Shown here piece after piece: positions 1-7,504 of a stretch of 64,000 bases of DNA. Under the pieces are notes generated by a model, which saw only the letters and a program-made list of their open reading frames with translations, was not told the origin of the DNA and did not search any database. The DNA lies in assembly GCA_013215145.1 (NCBI GenBank), contig JABSRP010000015.1, positions 160,890 to 224,889 of the forward strand, written 5' to 3'. The first letter of the stretch is position 1, and each line of letters begins with the position of its first letter. The stretch is from Pseudobacteriovorax sp. Lineage in GTDB: Bacteria; Bdellovibrionota_B; Oligoflexia; Oligoflexales; Oligoflexaceae. The translations under genes were made by a program, and so were the position numbers.

Positions 1-1
1 A

Positions 2-607
2 TTGCAGCAGCTCGGGCGTTTGTTGGCCCGTATGCACAATGTGGGGGCAAGTATGGGGGATACCTCTCGTATTCAACTGACCTCGGCCAACTACGGGATT
101 GCGAATCTTCAAGTACTTAAAGACGGAGGTTTTATTCCGCCCCACTTCGAACGTCGATTCGAGGATGTTGTGGTGGCCATCAGCGAGTTAGCTGATCCCT
201 TATTGAAACAAGCTGAGTGTATTCAGATTCACGGCGATTGCCATCTTGGAAATTTGCTTTGGGGGCAGGCAGGCCCTTTTTGGGTCGACTTCGATGATTC
301 AGTCATGGGGCCTCCCATTCAGGATCTATGGCTTATGATCCTAGGTAGGAGTGATGTCCATAAAGCACAAATGCGTGAGCTGATACGTGGCTATGAGGTT
401 ATGCGTGAGTTTGATTGGGATACTTTATCCTTGATTGAACCGCTACGTGGTCTACGTATGATTCACTTCGTAGGCTGGACAGCAAAACGGTTTGAAGACC
501 CCGCCTTCAAACATGCGTTTCCGGGTTTTGGTACTGAAAAATACTGGCAAGAGCAGGTTCAAGATTTGGAGGATCAGCTCTCTCACATGGTGAAGCCCAT
601 CTGGTAG
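2..607 (+). CDS. srkA: SrkA/YihE-like stress-response Ser/Thr kinase, C-terminal part
   Basis: This is the C-terminal 201 residues of a gene that starts before the window. It matches the APH/RdoA-type kinase family that includes E. coli SrkA (YihE), a cytoplasmic Ser/Thr kinase protecting cells from stress-induced death. The catalytic loop reads IHGDCHLGNLLW at about residues 78-89, giving the H-G-D-x-H-x-x-N signature, and is followed by the metal-binding segment WVDFDDSVMGPP. The first in-frame TTG at base 2 is only the window edge, not a credible start. The gene converges on nadA across about 47 bp. The family call is confident; the exact substrate is unknown. Confidence 0.85.
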   Translation: MQQLGRLLARMHNVGASMGDTSRIQLTSANYGIANLQVLKDGGFIPPHFERRFEDVVVAISELADPLLKQAECIQIHGDCHLGNLLWGQAGPFWVDFDDSVMGPPIQDLWLMILGRSDVHKAQMRELIRGYEVMREFDWDTLSLIEPLRGLRMIHFVGWTAKRFEDPAFKHAFPGFGTEKYWQEQVQDLEDQLSHMVKPIW

Positions 608-654
608 GGTAGGCTCAAGGCCCATCAAATGGGATGGCGGCTCCACGTTAGACG

Positions 655-1701
655 CTAGTGAATCTCCATCATGCGATCGATGGAGGCCTTTGCCTTAGCA
701 GCAATCTCTGCATCTACTTGTATTTCGTAGCGGGTTTGCAAAAGCGCTTGCTTGGTGTCTTCAAGAGTGATTTGAGCCATGTGTGGGCATCGATGGCTGC
801 ATAGCCTCAAGACATTTTCTTGCCGGGTTTCCGCAATGATATTATCGGCCATAGAGCATTCTGTGAGTAGCAGTAGGTGCTCAGCATCCACATCCTTGAC
901 ATACTTGATCATGGCGGATGTACTCCCAGAAAAATCTGCCGCCGCAGCAACCTCCGGAGGGCACTCTGGATGAGCTAATACAACAACATTGGGGTGCTGA
1001 GCTCTAACATCGGCAATATCATCGACAGTAAATCGATCGTGGACCTCGCACTTTCCTGGCCAACCGATAAAGGCCTGTTCAAGCTGTTGGCCACTGGTGA
1101 ATTCATTGGTTTCTAGGTTTCGGTTCGGAACAATGATGTTTTTACCAGTCTCGCGAGCGACATTACGGGCTAGGTATTCGTCTGGAATAAATATGACACG
1201 ATCAGCATCTAAAGAGGCAACGACTTTTGCTGCATTCCCAGAAGTACAACAGATGTCCGTCTCGGCCTTAACGTCGGCATTCGAATTGATGTAGGTAACG
1301 ACCGGTGCGCCAGGGTACATCTTTTTTAATTTGCGGACGTCATTTGCTGTTATGGATGACGCTAGCGAGCATCCCGCCTTCTGCGAAGGAATTAATACCG
1401 TGCGGTCTGGATTAAGGATTTTGGCTGTCTCAGCCATAAATTCAACGCCGCAAAAGACGACAATATCTGACTCTGCCTCTTTGGCTCTGTGGCAGAGTTC
1501 GAGGGAGTCTCCTGTATAGTCGGCCACACCATGGTACAGGGCTGGCTCCATGTAGTTATGACCTAGTATGATGGCATTCTTTTCGCGCTTTAACTGATTG
1601 ATTTCCGCAACCAATTCGGCTTTTTGTTTGATTTCAAAATCCGGAATTAAGCCAGAAAGTTTATTTTGAAGAATTTGATAGGTCTGAGCGGCGGTTTCCA
1701 T
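655..1701 (-). CDS. nadA: Quinolinate synthase A (NadA)
   Basis: This cytoplasmic [4Fe-4S] enzyme condenses iminoaspartate with dihydroxyacetone phosphate to quinolinate in de novo NAD synthesis. At 348 residues it has the length of the longer proteobacterial form. LGHNYMEP lies at about residues 46-53 and CGVEFMAETAKIL at 84-96. HPECP sits near 244-248 and a C-x3-C (CSHRCPHM) at 301-308; cluster ligands in the family come from these three regions. No nadB or nadC lies next to it. An AGGAG Shine-Dalgarno ends 5 nt before the ATG and is completely enclosed in a 10-bp inverted repeat, which suggests translational control. Confidence 0.97.
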   Translation of the reverse strand: METAAQTYQILQNKLSGLIPDFEIKQKAELVAEINQLKREKNAIILGHNYMEPALYHGVADYTGDSLELCHRAKEAESDIVVFCGVEFMAETAKILNPDRTVLIPSQKAGCSLASSITANDVRKLKKMYPGAPVVTYINSNADVKAETDICCTSGNAAKVVASLDADRVIFIPDEYLARNVARETGKNIIVPNRNLETNEFTSGQQLEQAFIGWPGKCEVHDRFTVDDIADVRAQHPNVVVLAHPECPPEVAAAADFSGSTSAMIKYVKDVDAEHLLLLTECSMADNIIAETRQENVLRLCSHRCPHMAQITLEDTKQALLQTRYEIQVDAEIAAKAKASIDRMMEIH

Positions 1702-1704
1702 AAG

Positions 1705-1740
1705 AACTCCTGTGCTTCAAGTCTGCGAAACACAGGAGTT
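1705..1740 (-). promoter_or_regulatory. Inverted repeat that sequesters the nadA ribosome-binding site
   Basis: Perfect 10-bp arms AACTCCTGTG and CACAGGAGTT are separated by a 16-nt loop directly upstream of the nadA ATG. In the minus-strand transcript the 3' arm contains the AGGAG Shine-Dalgarno, so a folded leader would hide it. There is no U-tract, so a terminator is unlikely. A dimeric repressor operator is the alternative. The function is inferred. Confidence 0.6.
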
Positions 1741-1766
1741 TTGCGGATTTCTTAGAAAAGTTCAAC

Positions 1767-1799
1767 AGGAACCTAGTCACCTGATGGTGTTAGGCTCCT
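1767..1799 (-). terminator. Hairpin downstream of the secreted-protein gene
   Basis: An imperfect stem (AGGA-CCTA-CACC against GGTG-TAGG-TCCT, with an A/C mismatch and a small internal bulge) closes on a TGAT loop about 10 bp after the stop of the 1810-2328 gene. On the minus strand only a weak T-rich segment follows, so termination or mRNA 3'-end protection is plausible but not certain. Confidence 0.45.
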
Positions 1800-1809
1800 A
1801 TTTTGGCAG

Positions 1810-2328
1810 CTATTCGAGGGTGAATGTGTAGGTTCTTCGACCTACGGTCATGCTTCCTTCGAAGCTTTCCACAAGACTGCCACCAACATTGATGACTTTC
1901 ATCTCGCCCTCAAGTCGAATGATTTGGTTGCCACTATTGCCCATGACAATCCTTTGACGACCTAAGCGATTATCATCGATAGAGCATACAGTTGTTAGGC
2001 TATAGTCTCTTCCTTTGATTGTTAGGGAACCAACAACTGGGAAAGCGTCGTACCCAATATCGCATGTTGCGAGGGTGTTGGATCGCGACGGAATTTCGGC
2101 TGATTCAGAGCGCCTTGTAGTACCAATGATGTCTAGACCAGTTCTAACTGTATCTTGAAAAACAACCTCTATAGGGACCTCTCGGGAATTGGATGCTGAT
2201 TCTAATGCTAAGCCACTCATGCCAAAAGGCAAGGTGCCATCACCAAAAGGAAGGGTTCCGTCTCCTCCAAAAACGCTAGTGCTAAGTAGTAGCACTGAAC
2301 TAGCAAGTGCTTGTTTAATAAACTTCAT
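1810..2328 (-). CDS. Secreted protein with tandem GDGTLPF motif, unknown function
   Basis: I do not recognise this 172-residue protein. Residues 1-20 form a signal peptide (KFIKQ followed by a hydrophobic stretch) with a probable cleavage after SVFG. The mature N-terminus carries two perfect copies of GDGTLPF (residues 22-28 and 29-35) encoded by a degenerate 21-bp tandem repeat. The remainder has beta-rich alternation and two cysteines (CDIGYDAF and VCSIDD) that could form a disulfide. GGAGG lies 6 nt before the ATG. The next gene upstream, in the same orientation, is a TPR/winged-helix regulator whose stop is 37 bp from this start, so the two may be co-transcribed. Confidence 0.7.
   Translation of the reverse strand: MKFIKQALASSVLLLSTSVFGGDGTLPFGDGTLPFGMSGLALESASNSREVPIEVVFQDTVRTGLDIIGTTRRSESAEIPSRSNTLATCDIGYDAFPVVGSLTIKGRDYSLTTVCSIDDNRLGRQRIVMGNSGNQIIRLEGEMKVINVGGSLVESFEGSMTVGRRTYTFTLE
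2224..2265 (-). repeat. 21-bp degenerate tandem repeat encoding GDGTLPF twice
   Basis: Two adjacent 21-bp units inside the secreted-protein gene encode identical heptapeptides while differing at synonymous positions. Selection therefore seems to have kept the peptide rather than the DNA. Confidence 0.7.
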
Positions 2329-2365
2329 CGTATCCTCCGCAAAAAAGCCAAAGTTGGGCGCTCAC

Positions 2366-3487
2366 CTACATATGAGCAAATCGTTCAGTCTCACTTTGAG
2401 TCGTGGGCAGACTCTTTTCACTCAATTCATTATTACGCTCTTTGGAAGCTAATTTATAGCCGAATCTTCCAGAAAGCAAACAAATCGGCTGGTTCTCGTA
2501 AGGTTCAATGAGGGCTCGGATTCGTCTAGCTAAATCAAAGATCCTAGGGTCATGAGTTCTGGCTTTGTAATTCTGATCCGGCCAAAGGTGGCAGGCAATT
2601 TCTTGTTTTGAAACAAAGCCAGGTTTTCTATGCAAGTATTCAAGAAAATTATAAATCAAAGGTTTGTCATGCAGTGGAATCCACTTGCCCAAAACCGCAA
2701 TGCGCTTGAATTCATGATCAAATTGCAATGGTGACGAAAGAGAAAAGTTTACGTCCTTAAATTGCTCATTAACCAAGTATGTTAGATAAACTGACTCATT
2801 AGTATCGAGATAGCAATTGAGCATATCCAAGGATACCTCTAGAGATTCGAGCTTACCAATTTCTTGAAACATTGAAGACAGGCCATACAAGCTCTTAATG
2901 ATGAAATAATTCCAGTTCTTCGCAATCGATGCTTTGATCACATCGTAGAAGATTCTCTGAGCTGAGGGAACGTCGTTATCGAAAAGATAAGCTACGTTTG
3001 CCTTGATAAGCTGGTAGCTCAACGACTGGTCGAGAGGAACGATGTCAAGCATCTCCTCTAGCTCATTTAGGAGTCTTTTGATTTCCGTGCTCTTGTTAAT
3101 GGAGTAGTAGGCATTAGCAAGTCCGAGGATCGCTTTGAAGTAATCAATCACAGACTCACTTTTGTCGGCTAGTAGGCGAAATAACCTAACTGATTTTTCC
3201 CACTCTTTATCGCTGTAATGAAGCTTTGCCATAACGTACAGGTAGAAGTCTGATTGCTTCTCCTCGTGTTCAGTCAAGCTTTTGAGTAAGGCTTTTGCTT
3301 CGTCCACTTGATGCATTTCAAAAAGCGCCTGCGACTTATATAGCTGTAGTTTGAAAAAGCTATCCGAATCTGGTTCTTGTTTAAGCGACATGTCGACTGC
3401 GTCAACGACAGCCCTAAACTCACATTGGTAGCAAAGGTCTTTAATCCGATCTATCGATTCTGCCTGGTTCATGCAGTATCCCATCAT
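2366..3487 (-). CDS. TPR-like protein with C-terminal winged-helix domain, putative regulator
   Basis: The first 260 or so residues are all-helical with TPR-like spacing (SQALFEMHQVDEAKALL, LANAYYSINKSTEI). The last 90 residues look like an OmpR/SARP-type winged helix: KPLIYNFLEYLHRK, then FVSKQEIACHLWPD, then FDLARRIRALIE and a wing ending GRFGYKL. A domain order of helical repeats followed by winged helix fits an orphan transcriptional regulator that senses through protein contacts. The start is uncertain: a TTG at 3520 and ATGs at 3487, 3484 and 3472 are all in frame, and none has a strong ribosome-binding site. No partner kinase is nearby. The target is unknown; the secreted-protein gene 37 bp downstream is a candidate. 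Confidence 0.7.
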   Translation of the reverse strand: MMGYCMNQAESIDRIKDLCYQCEFRAVVDAVDMSLKQEPDSDSFFKLQLYKSQALFEMHQVDEAKALLKSLTEHEEKQSDFYLYVMAKLHYSDKEWEKSVRLFRLLADKSESVIDYFKAILGLANAYYSINKSTEIKRLLNELEEMLDIVPLDQSLSYQLIKANVAYLFDNDVPSAQRIFYDVIKASIAKNWNYFIIKSLYGLSSMFQEIGKLESLEVSLDMLNCYLDTNESVYLTYLVNEQFKDVNFSLSSPLQFDHEFKRIAVLGKWIPLHDKPLIYNFLEYLHRKPGFVSKQEIACHLWPDQNYKARTHDPRIFDLARRIRALIEPYENQPICLLSGRFGYKLASKERNNELSEKSLPTTQSETERFAHM

Positions 3488-3653
3488 GATTGTTTGCAAG
3501 TACTCCAGACGAATGCACAAACTGTGCCTGCAAAATATAATTGTTTAGTTATAGTTTTTTGTCTGGACGTACTAGATTTCATGATTAGTAAATCAAAATG
3601 CCGGTCTCATAATGATACCAATTCACGCAATATGTTACTGCTTAGTCTTAATG

Positions 3654-3659
3654 TATAAT
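3654..3659 (+). promoter_or_regulatory. Candidate -10 box for the DUF420 gene
   Basis: A perfect TATAAT lies about 55 bp upstream of the ATG at 3715, in an AT-rich divergent intergenic region. The -35 region at 17-bp spacing (TATGTT) is poor, so this is a weak promoter call. Confidence 0.4.
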
Positions 3660-3714
3660 AGCTAACTTTTTTTAACTTCTATACTGTGGGCGGTCATCAA
3701 CAGGAGGTTGTCAT

Positions 3715-4182
3715 ATGCTTGAACAAGGATTTTTGGGGACGCGCGCACCGCTGATATTGGATATTATTGCCGTCATGTTGGTCTTAGTGATTTTACTACA
3801 GGGATTCAGCATCTATCTCGTCAAGCGGAGAGCGTATAACTGGCACAAAAGAATCCAGTTGGGTATCGGTTACGGTATGGGGGCGCTGCTAATCTGGTTT
3901 GAGGTACAAATGAGGCTAGTGGGGTGGCGTCATCTAGCCGAAGACTCTGAGTATTTTGATACTTACCTATATCCAGTTTTGTTGCTTCATTTGGTTTTTG
4001 CTATCCCAACATTTTTACTGTGGATTGTGACGATTTATGGGGCTTTGAAAAATTTTTCCAAGCCACCAAAACCTTCTAAATATAGTATGATACACAAGAG
4101 ACTAGGAAAGATTTCATTAATCTTTTCAAGTGGTACGATCGTGACTGCTTGGCTATTCTACTGGTTGGCCTTCGTCAGTTGA
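3715..4182 (+). CDS. DUF420-family integral membrane protein
   Basis: This 155-residue protein has four predicted membrane helices at about residues 14-34, 47-65, 86-108 and 132-152. Histidines sit at the helix ends (WHKRIQLG, WRHLAED, HLVFAIP, MIHKRLGKIS), as in the DUF420/YozB family. Members often occur beside cytochrome oxidase genes and are thought to assist or accompany respiratory enzymes, but no oxidase gene is in this window. AGGAGG lies 7-8 nt before the ATG. The next gene (FHA) follows after about 30 bp on the same strand. Confidence 0.8.
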   Translation: MLEQGFLGTRAPLILDIIAVMLVLVILLQGFSIYLVKRRAYNWHKRIQLGIGYGMGALLIWFEVQMRLVGWRHLAEDSEYFDTYLYPVLLLHLVFAIPTFLLWIVTIYGALKNFSKPPKPSKYSMIHKRLGKISLIFSSGTIVTAWLFYWLAFVS

Positions 4183-4215
4183 TACATAAGTCTAAGTGTG
4201 AGGATCCTTACGGGC

Positions 4216-4947
4216 ATGGCACAAGTAAAGTCCAAGAAAGAAAAGCGCGGAGTGTTGGTTTGTGTATCAGGAAAACGAAAAGATGAAATTGTAAAATTAC
4301 GGCGCGATAATACGATTTTTGGTCGAGAAAAGGCTGATATTATCGTCAGTGATGCTGAAGTTTCTGCCACCCATTGCCAAATCCAAAACATCGAGGATAG
4401 CTATCACATCTTTGATATGAACAGTAGTAACGGTACCTACATCAACGGTGAGAGGATCGTTAAAGCTAAACTCAAAGAAGGTGACGTCATCGAGATTGGC
4501 AAAACAAGCTTTCGCTTTGCCTTGGAAGACGAAAAAAACGTGCGGCATATTCCAACTCTTTTTACATCCAGTAGTCAAAAGTCAAAAGACCGGACCCACA
4601 GTCTGGTGGATACCTTGATTGAAGACGAATTGAATTCGGCCAAGCATGTCCAATTCATTATCAAAGTTGAATATGGTGATGGACGTAAGGAAGTTATTGA
4701 GTTGCAGCAAAAGGTAGCCTTTATTGGGCGGGCGTCAAGCTTCGGTCACTTCGATCAAGATACAGAGATCTCCCGTAAACACCTTATGATCAAATTAAAC
4801 GATACCGGTGAGATTTTTGTCGAGGATCAGGGGTCCACGAACGGTTCGTTTATTAATGGCGAAAAGATTAGTGGCATGCATCTTGTCAAGCCGGAGGATA
4901 TCCTTAAAGTGGGACGCTGCATTATCTCGATTTACCCGAAGATTTAG
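4216..4947 (+). CDS. Double FHA-domain protein
   Basis: Two forkhead-associated domains, which bind phosphothreonine peptides, make up nearly all of this protein of about 243 residues. FHA1 shows IFGREKADIIVSD, then SATHCQI and SSNGTYINGERI. FHA2 shows FIGRASS, ISRKHLMI and GSTNGSFINGEKI. The canonical G-R, S-x-x-H and N-G residues are present in both, so both are likely competent. No catalytic or membrane segment is visible, suggesting a cytoplasmic adaptor. I prefer the ATG at 4216 (AGGA 11 nt upstream) over an in-frame GTG at 4198 that lacks a ribosome-binding site. The 3' end overlaps the convergent gene at 4922 by 26 bp. The partner kinase is not in view. Confidence 0.88.
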   Translation: MAQVKSKKEKRGVLVCVSGKRKDEIVKLRRDNTIFGREKADIIVSDAEVSATHCQIQNIEDSYHIFDMNSSNGTYINGERIVKAKLKEGDVIEIGKTSFRFALEDEKNVRHIPTLFTSSSQKSKDRTHSLVDTLIEDELNSAKHVQFIIKVEYGDGRKEVIELQQKVAFIGRASSFGHFDQDTEISRKHLMIKLNDTGEIFVEDQGSTNGSFINGEKISGMHLVKPEDILKVGRCIISIYPKI

Positions 4948-5788
4948 ATGACCAATCCAAGCCTGTGAGACTTACCTTACAGGTTATCTCAAAGCCCTCG
5001 GCAGATTTGGCTCGTCCACTTATGACTTTCGCATAAAGTGTCCCCAAAGTTTGCTGTGATATTTTGATGAGACTGTACTTGGCCACCTCCCGACGCAGAG
5101 TCAAGCGTATCGTTGTCGGCCCATACTCATCTAAGTTTGCCTCAATAGAAACGTTGCCGTGAGAAAAACGATGTGCCGGGGAAATATAGATATTGGCCCC
5201 CGTGTCGTTGGTATGCGGGGGCAGATAGCTTTTGGCAACAAGATCGGCAAGGTTTTTCGGAATTTGCGGAAGGTCGTGAGTCACTCTTCCTCCAACAAAA
5301 TTTGCGATTCTGCTGCTGCTTTTCTTCTGGGATCCAACAATGACAATTTCCGCCTCTTTCGGTAGATTTTGAACCATGGATTCCAAAACTGGGCGCTGTT
5401 CTGCCTCGCATAACCTGTGCTCAATAAAGACTAAGTGAGGGGAAAAGTACTTGGGCTCATTAATGATACTCTGCTCTGTATCCATTGAGGTTCTGACGTA
5501 AAAGCTTTTTGTTCCCAGATGCCTAATAATAGCATTACGCAATGCGGGAGATTGGATCGCCAAAAAAATCCTCGGTTTGGAGCTGGTCTCTTTGCGTCTC
5601 AACTCTTCAATGACCGCCGAGACTTTACCTGAATCGTCGGATGAAGCCATCCAATCGCACATCATACCAGATGAAAATCGATGAAGCAGATCCTTGGATT
5701 TGATTTGAGATACTGTCATCCCAAGGCTCTTGCATCCCATTTCTGAGGCCATAGGGCCAGCAAGATCAAATTCTCCTCCTTCAGGCAT
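4922..5788 (-). CDS. Receiver-like/PilZ-like protein, downstream segment of an amber-interrupted gene
   Basis: This 288-codon reading frame is in the same frame as the 159-codon frame that ends at 5807, with one TAG codon and six sense codons between that stop and its first ATG. No good ribosome-binding site precedes the ATG at 5788. Its first 45 residues look like the remainder of the domain that begins at the end of the upstream segment. Next come a receiver-like alpha/beta region (about residues 72-175, RIFLAIQSPALRNAII, HLVFIEHRL, IVIVGSQ) and a second beta-rich domain (NVSIEANLDEYG to FEITCKVSL). The receiver lacks an obvious phosphoacceptor Asp. I read it as part of one longer protein. 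Confidence 0.6.
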   Translation of the reverse strand: MPEGGEFDLAGPMASEMGCKSLGMTVSQIKSKDLLHRFSSGMMCDWMASSDDSGKVSAVIEELRRKETSSKPRIFLAIQSPALRNAIIRHLGTKSFYVRTSMDTEQSIINEPKYFSPHLVFIEHRLCEAEQRPVLESMVQNLPKEAEIVIVGSQKKSSSRIANFVGGRVTHDLPQIPKNLADLVAKSYLPPHTNDTGANIYISPAHRFSHGNVSIEANLDEYGPTTIRLTLRREVAKYSLIKISQQTLGTLYAKVISGRAKSAEGFEITCKVSLTGLDWSSKSSGKSR

Positions 5789-5806
5789 ACGCAGGCTCGA
5801 CTCAAG

Positions 5807-6286
5807 CTAGATTTGATCTCCGTTGATCCAATTGATCCTTACGGGAATGGATACCCGGCATGGGTTAGGCTGTGCAAAAGGAGATAAAGGCTCACGTCCC
5901 ATTCGTCTGCCCTCAAAATGAGAAGCGAAAAGAAATCGCGTCAACCACTGATCTTCTGGCAGACCGAAGGGAAGAATATCTTTAAAGCCCATGGACAGCG
6001 CCATTTCACTAGTGTCCGAGTTTGGTTGGTTTTGCGATAAGATAAGTCGCGATCCCTGTACGAGGGGGTTGTAAGAAAGATTATGCATGGAGGCGATTAG
6101 GTTGGTATCCTCGAAAGAATCATCGAGAACCACCACCTCAACACGGTCACCTAACAGTGCTTGGGAAATCTCATCAAAACTATGAAAAAACCTCACAAGA
6201 GCAGACTCTTGCAATAGAGTTTTGGCTCTTTTTTTATGCTCGTCTTTCAGTTCTTTCGTCAACCAAAAGACTCTGAGTTGCTCCAT
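5807..6286 (-). CDS. Receiver-like domain, upstream segment of an amber-interrupted gene
   Basis: The 159 residues comprise a degenerate receiver-like domain (LRVFWLTKEL, VEVVVLDDSFED, GSRLILSQNQ, GFKDILPFGLP) and the first strands of a PilZ-like beta domain (RVSIPVRINW). That domain then stops abruptly at TAG. GGAG 5 nt before the ATG gives a good start. Removing the stop would yield a single protein of about 455 residues with a duplicated receiver-like/PilZ-like layout; a C-to-T change in a Gln codon would explain it. A genuine short protein, natural readthrough or a sequence error are all possible. Confidence 0.6.
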   Translation of the reverse strand: MEQLRVFWLTKELKDEHKKRAKTLLQESALVRFFHSFDEISQALLGDRVEVVVLDDSFEDTNLIASMHNLSYNPLVQGSRLILSQNQPNSDTSEMALSMGFKDILPFGLPEDQWLTRFLFASHFEGRRMGREPLSPFAQPNPCRVSIPVRINWINGDQI

Positions 6287-6436
6287 AAAGTCTCCATTGA
6301 GGTTTCCTTTAGGAGGTATCGGAAAAATATTAAGTTATTTAATGATTTGGATCGTTATTCAAAGGTAAGGAAAGCTTTGAGATCAGACCTCGTGATGTCA
6401 CACTGGCCTCGATCTCAAGGGGGGGAGATGTCTTAT

Positions 6437-6958
6437 CTAACCTTTGTTTCCATTTGCGGATTGAAGGCTGGATATAAACGACTGCTGCAAGGCTTCTACA
6501 CCGACGACACGATGAGCAATAAACCTTAAAAGCGGGTTAGGAATCGCCCCTGCTTCGCTAATAATGATTTGCGATGAGGTCTCTGAAGATGCTTTAATTT
6601 GAATCGTCAGCACCACTTGAAATGGAGCGTCTTCTGAGGTGACCTCTCGTTTTAGAGTCGAGGTTTCCGGGTCCCAGCTTTGTCGAAAGCAGACATGCGA
6701 ACCATTTTCATAGACCTCTTTCCAACTGCATGTCTCAGAGGACTCATCTATTTCTACAGACGTGATCAACGGATTCCATTCAGTATATTTAACGGGATCA
6801 GTGAGGAGTTTCATGGTCTCGTCATAACCAAAGGGAAGATTTTCGGTTAACGTCACCGCATGATCGGATTCAATTTGGTTACCAATTGTAACAATGACAG
6901 CGATACCAGCCAACAGCAGTCCGGAAATGATACCTGCTACGATTAAAAAAATACGCAT
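6437..6958 (-). CDS. Membrane-anchored SRPBCC/START-like protein
   Basis: An N-terminal membrane helix (residues 3-25, IFLIVAGIISGLLLAGIAV) is followed by an SRPBCC-type ligand-binding fold. LPFGYDETMKLLTDP and YTEWNPLITSVEID give the typical early helix and the W-N-P motif, and the last region, IPNPLLRFIAHRVVG, gives the long C-terminal helix. The family (polyketide cyclase/dehydrase-like) binds hydrophobic ligands; the ligand here cannot be predicted. The ATG overlaps the TGA of the preceding DUF1820 gene (TGATG), so the two are translationally coupled. Confidence 0.75.
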   Translation of the reverse strand: MRIFLIVAGIISGLLLAGIAVIVTIGNQIESDHAVTLTENLPFGYDETMKLLTDPVKYTEWNPLITSVEIDESSETCSWKEVYENGSHVCFRQSWDPETSTLKREVTSEDAPFQVVLTIQIKASSETSSQIIISEAGAIPNPLLRFIAHRVVGVEALQQSFISSLQSANGNKG

Positions 6959-7284
6959 CAATCTAATCCTATATTTTCTGAGTCATGAGGTTCTGTTTGC
7001 CGGAGAAACGGCAAATGTTTTAAGTCAGTGGGCTCGTCGTATAGCTTTTCTACATAAACGATACTATGGTACGGAACATGAAGCGACTCGGTCTTGCGGA
7101 AGCGTTTGCTTGCGGCATCTTCTTCAGGGAGGATAATCTTTTTGACTGTATCTTTGAAGACGAATTCCGACATACAGATTAGTCCAGGTATGTCACTAGC
7201 CTCTATATTACGAACCAGAACTTGGGCAACGTCGCCTTTTTCGTTTTCCTTGAATCTAACCCTATAGATTAACTCATCATTCAT
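6958..7284 (-). CDS. DUF1820 family protein
   Basis: This small soluble protein of about 109 residues matches the DUF1820 family. It opens with IYRVRFKENEKGDVAQVLVR, continues with FVFKDTVKKIILPEED and ends the core with HVPYHSIVYVEKL. The family is widespread in proteobacteria and has no established function; its beta-rich pattern resembles a small regulatory or RNA-contact fold, which is a guess. The ATG at 7284 has AAGAG 5 nt upstream; longer starts at 7299 and 7302 lack a ribosome-binding site. It is the first gene of a two-gene unit with the SRPBCC protein and diverges from lysS. Confidence 0.8.
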   Translation of the reverse strand: MNDELIYRVRFKENEKGDVAQVLVRNIEASDIPGLICMSEFVFKDTVKKIILPEEDAASKRFRKTESLHVPYHSIVYVEKLYDEPTDLKHLPFLRQTEPHDSENIGLD

Positions 7285-7504
7285 ATATGCTCTTAACATC
7301 AATTGGTTTAAAAATTCGCCATTTGGTTATTATGAAACCAGCAGCAGCTGTCAAGCAAGAAGTACCGTTTTGGCAGCAACATGGAAACCAGTGGAAAACC
7401 TTAGTTTCTGGTTGCGAGGCGTTCCTAGTATGTTAATAGTAGCAAACGGTCATTTTATGAATTGCTTCCGCTTTTAGACTATAAGAAAAGGTACGAAATA
7501 CGCT

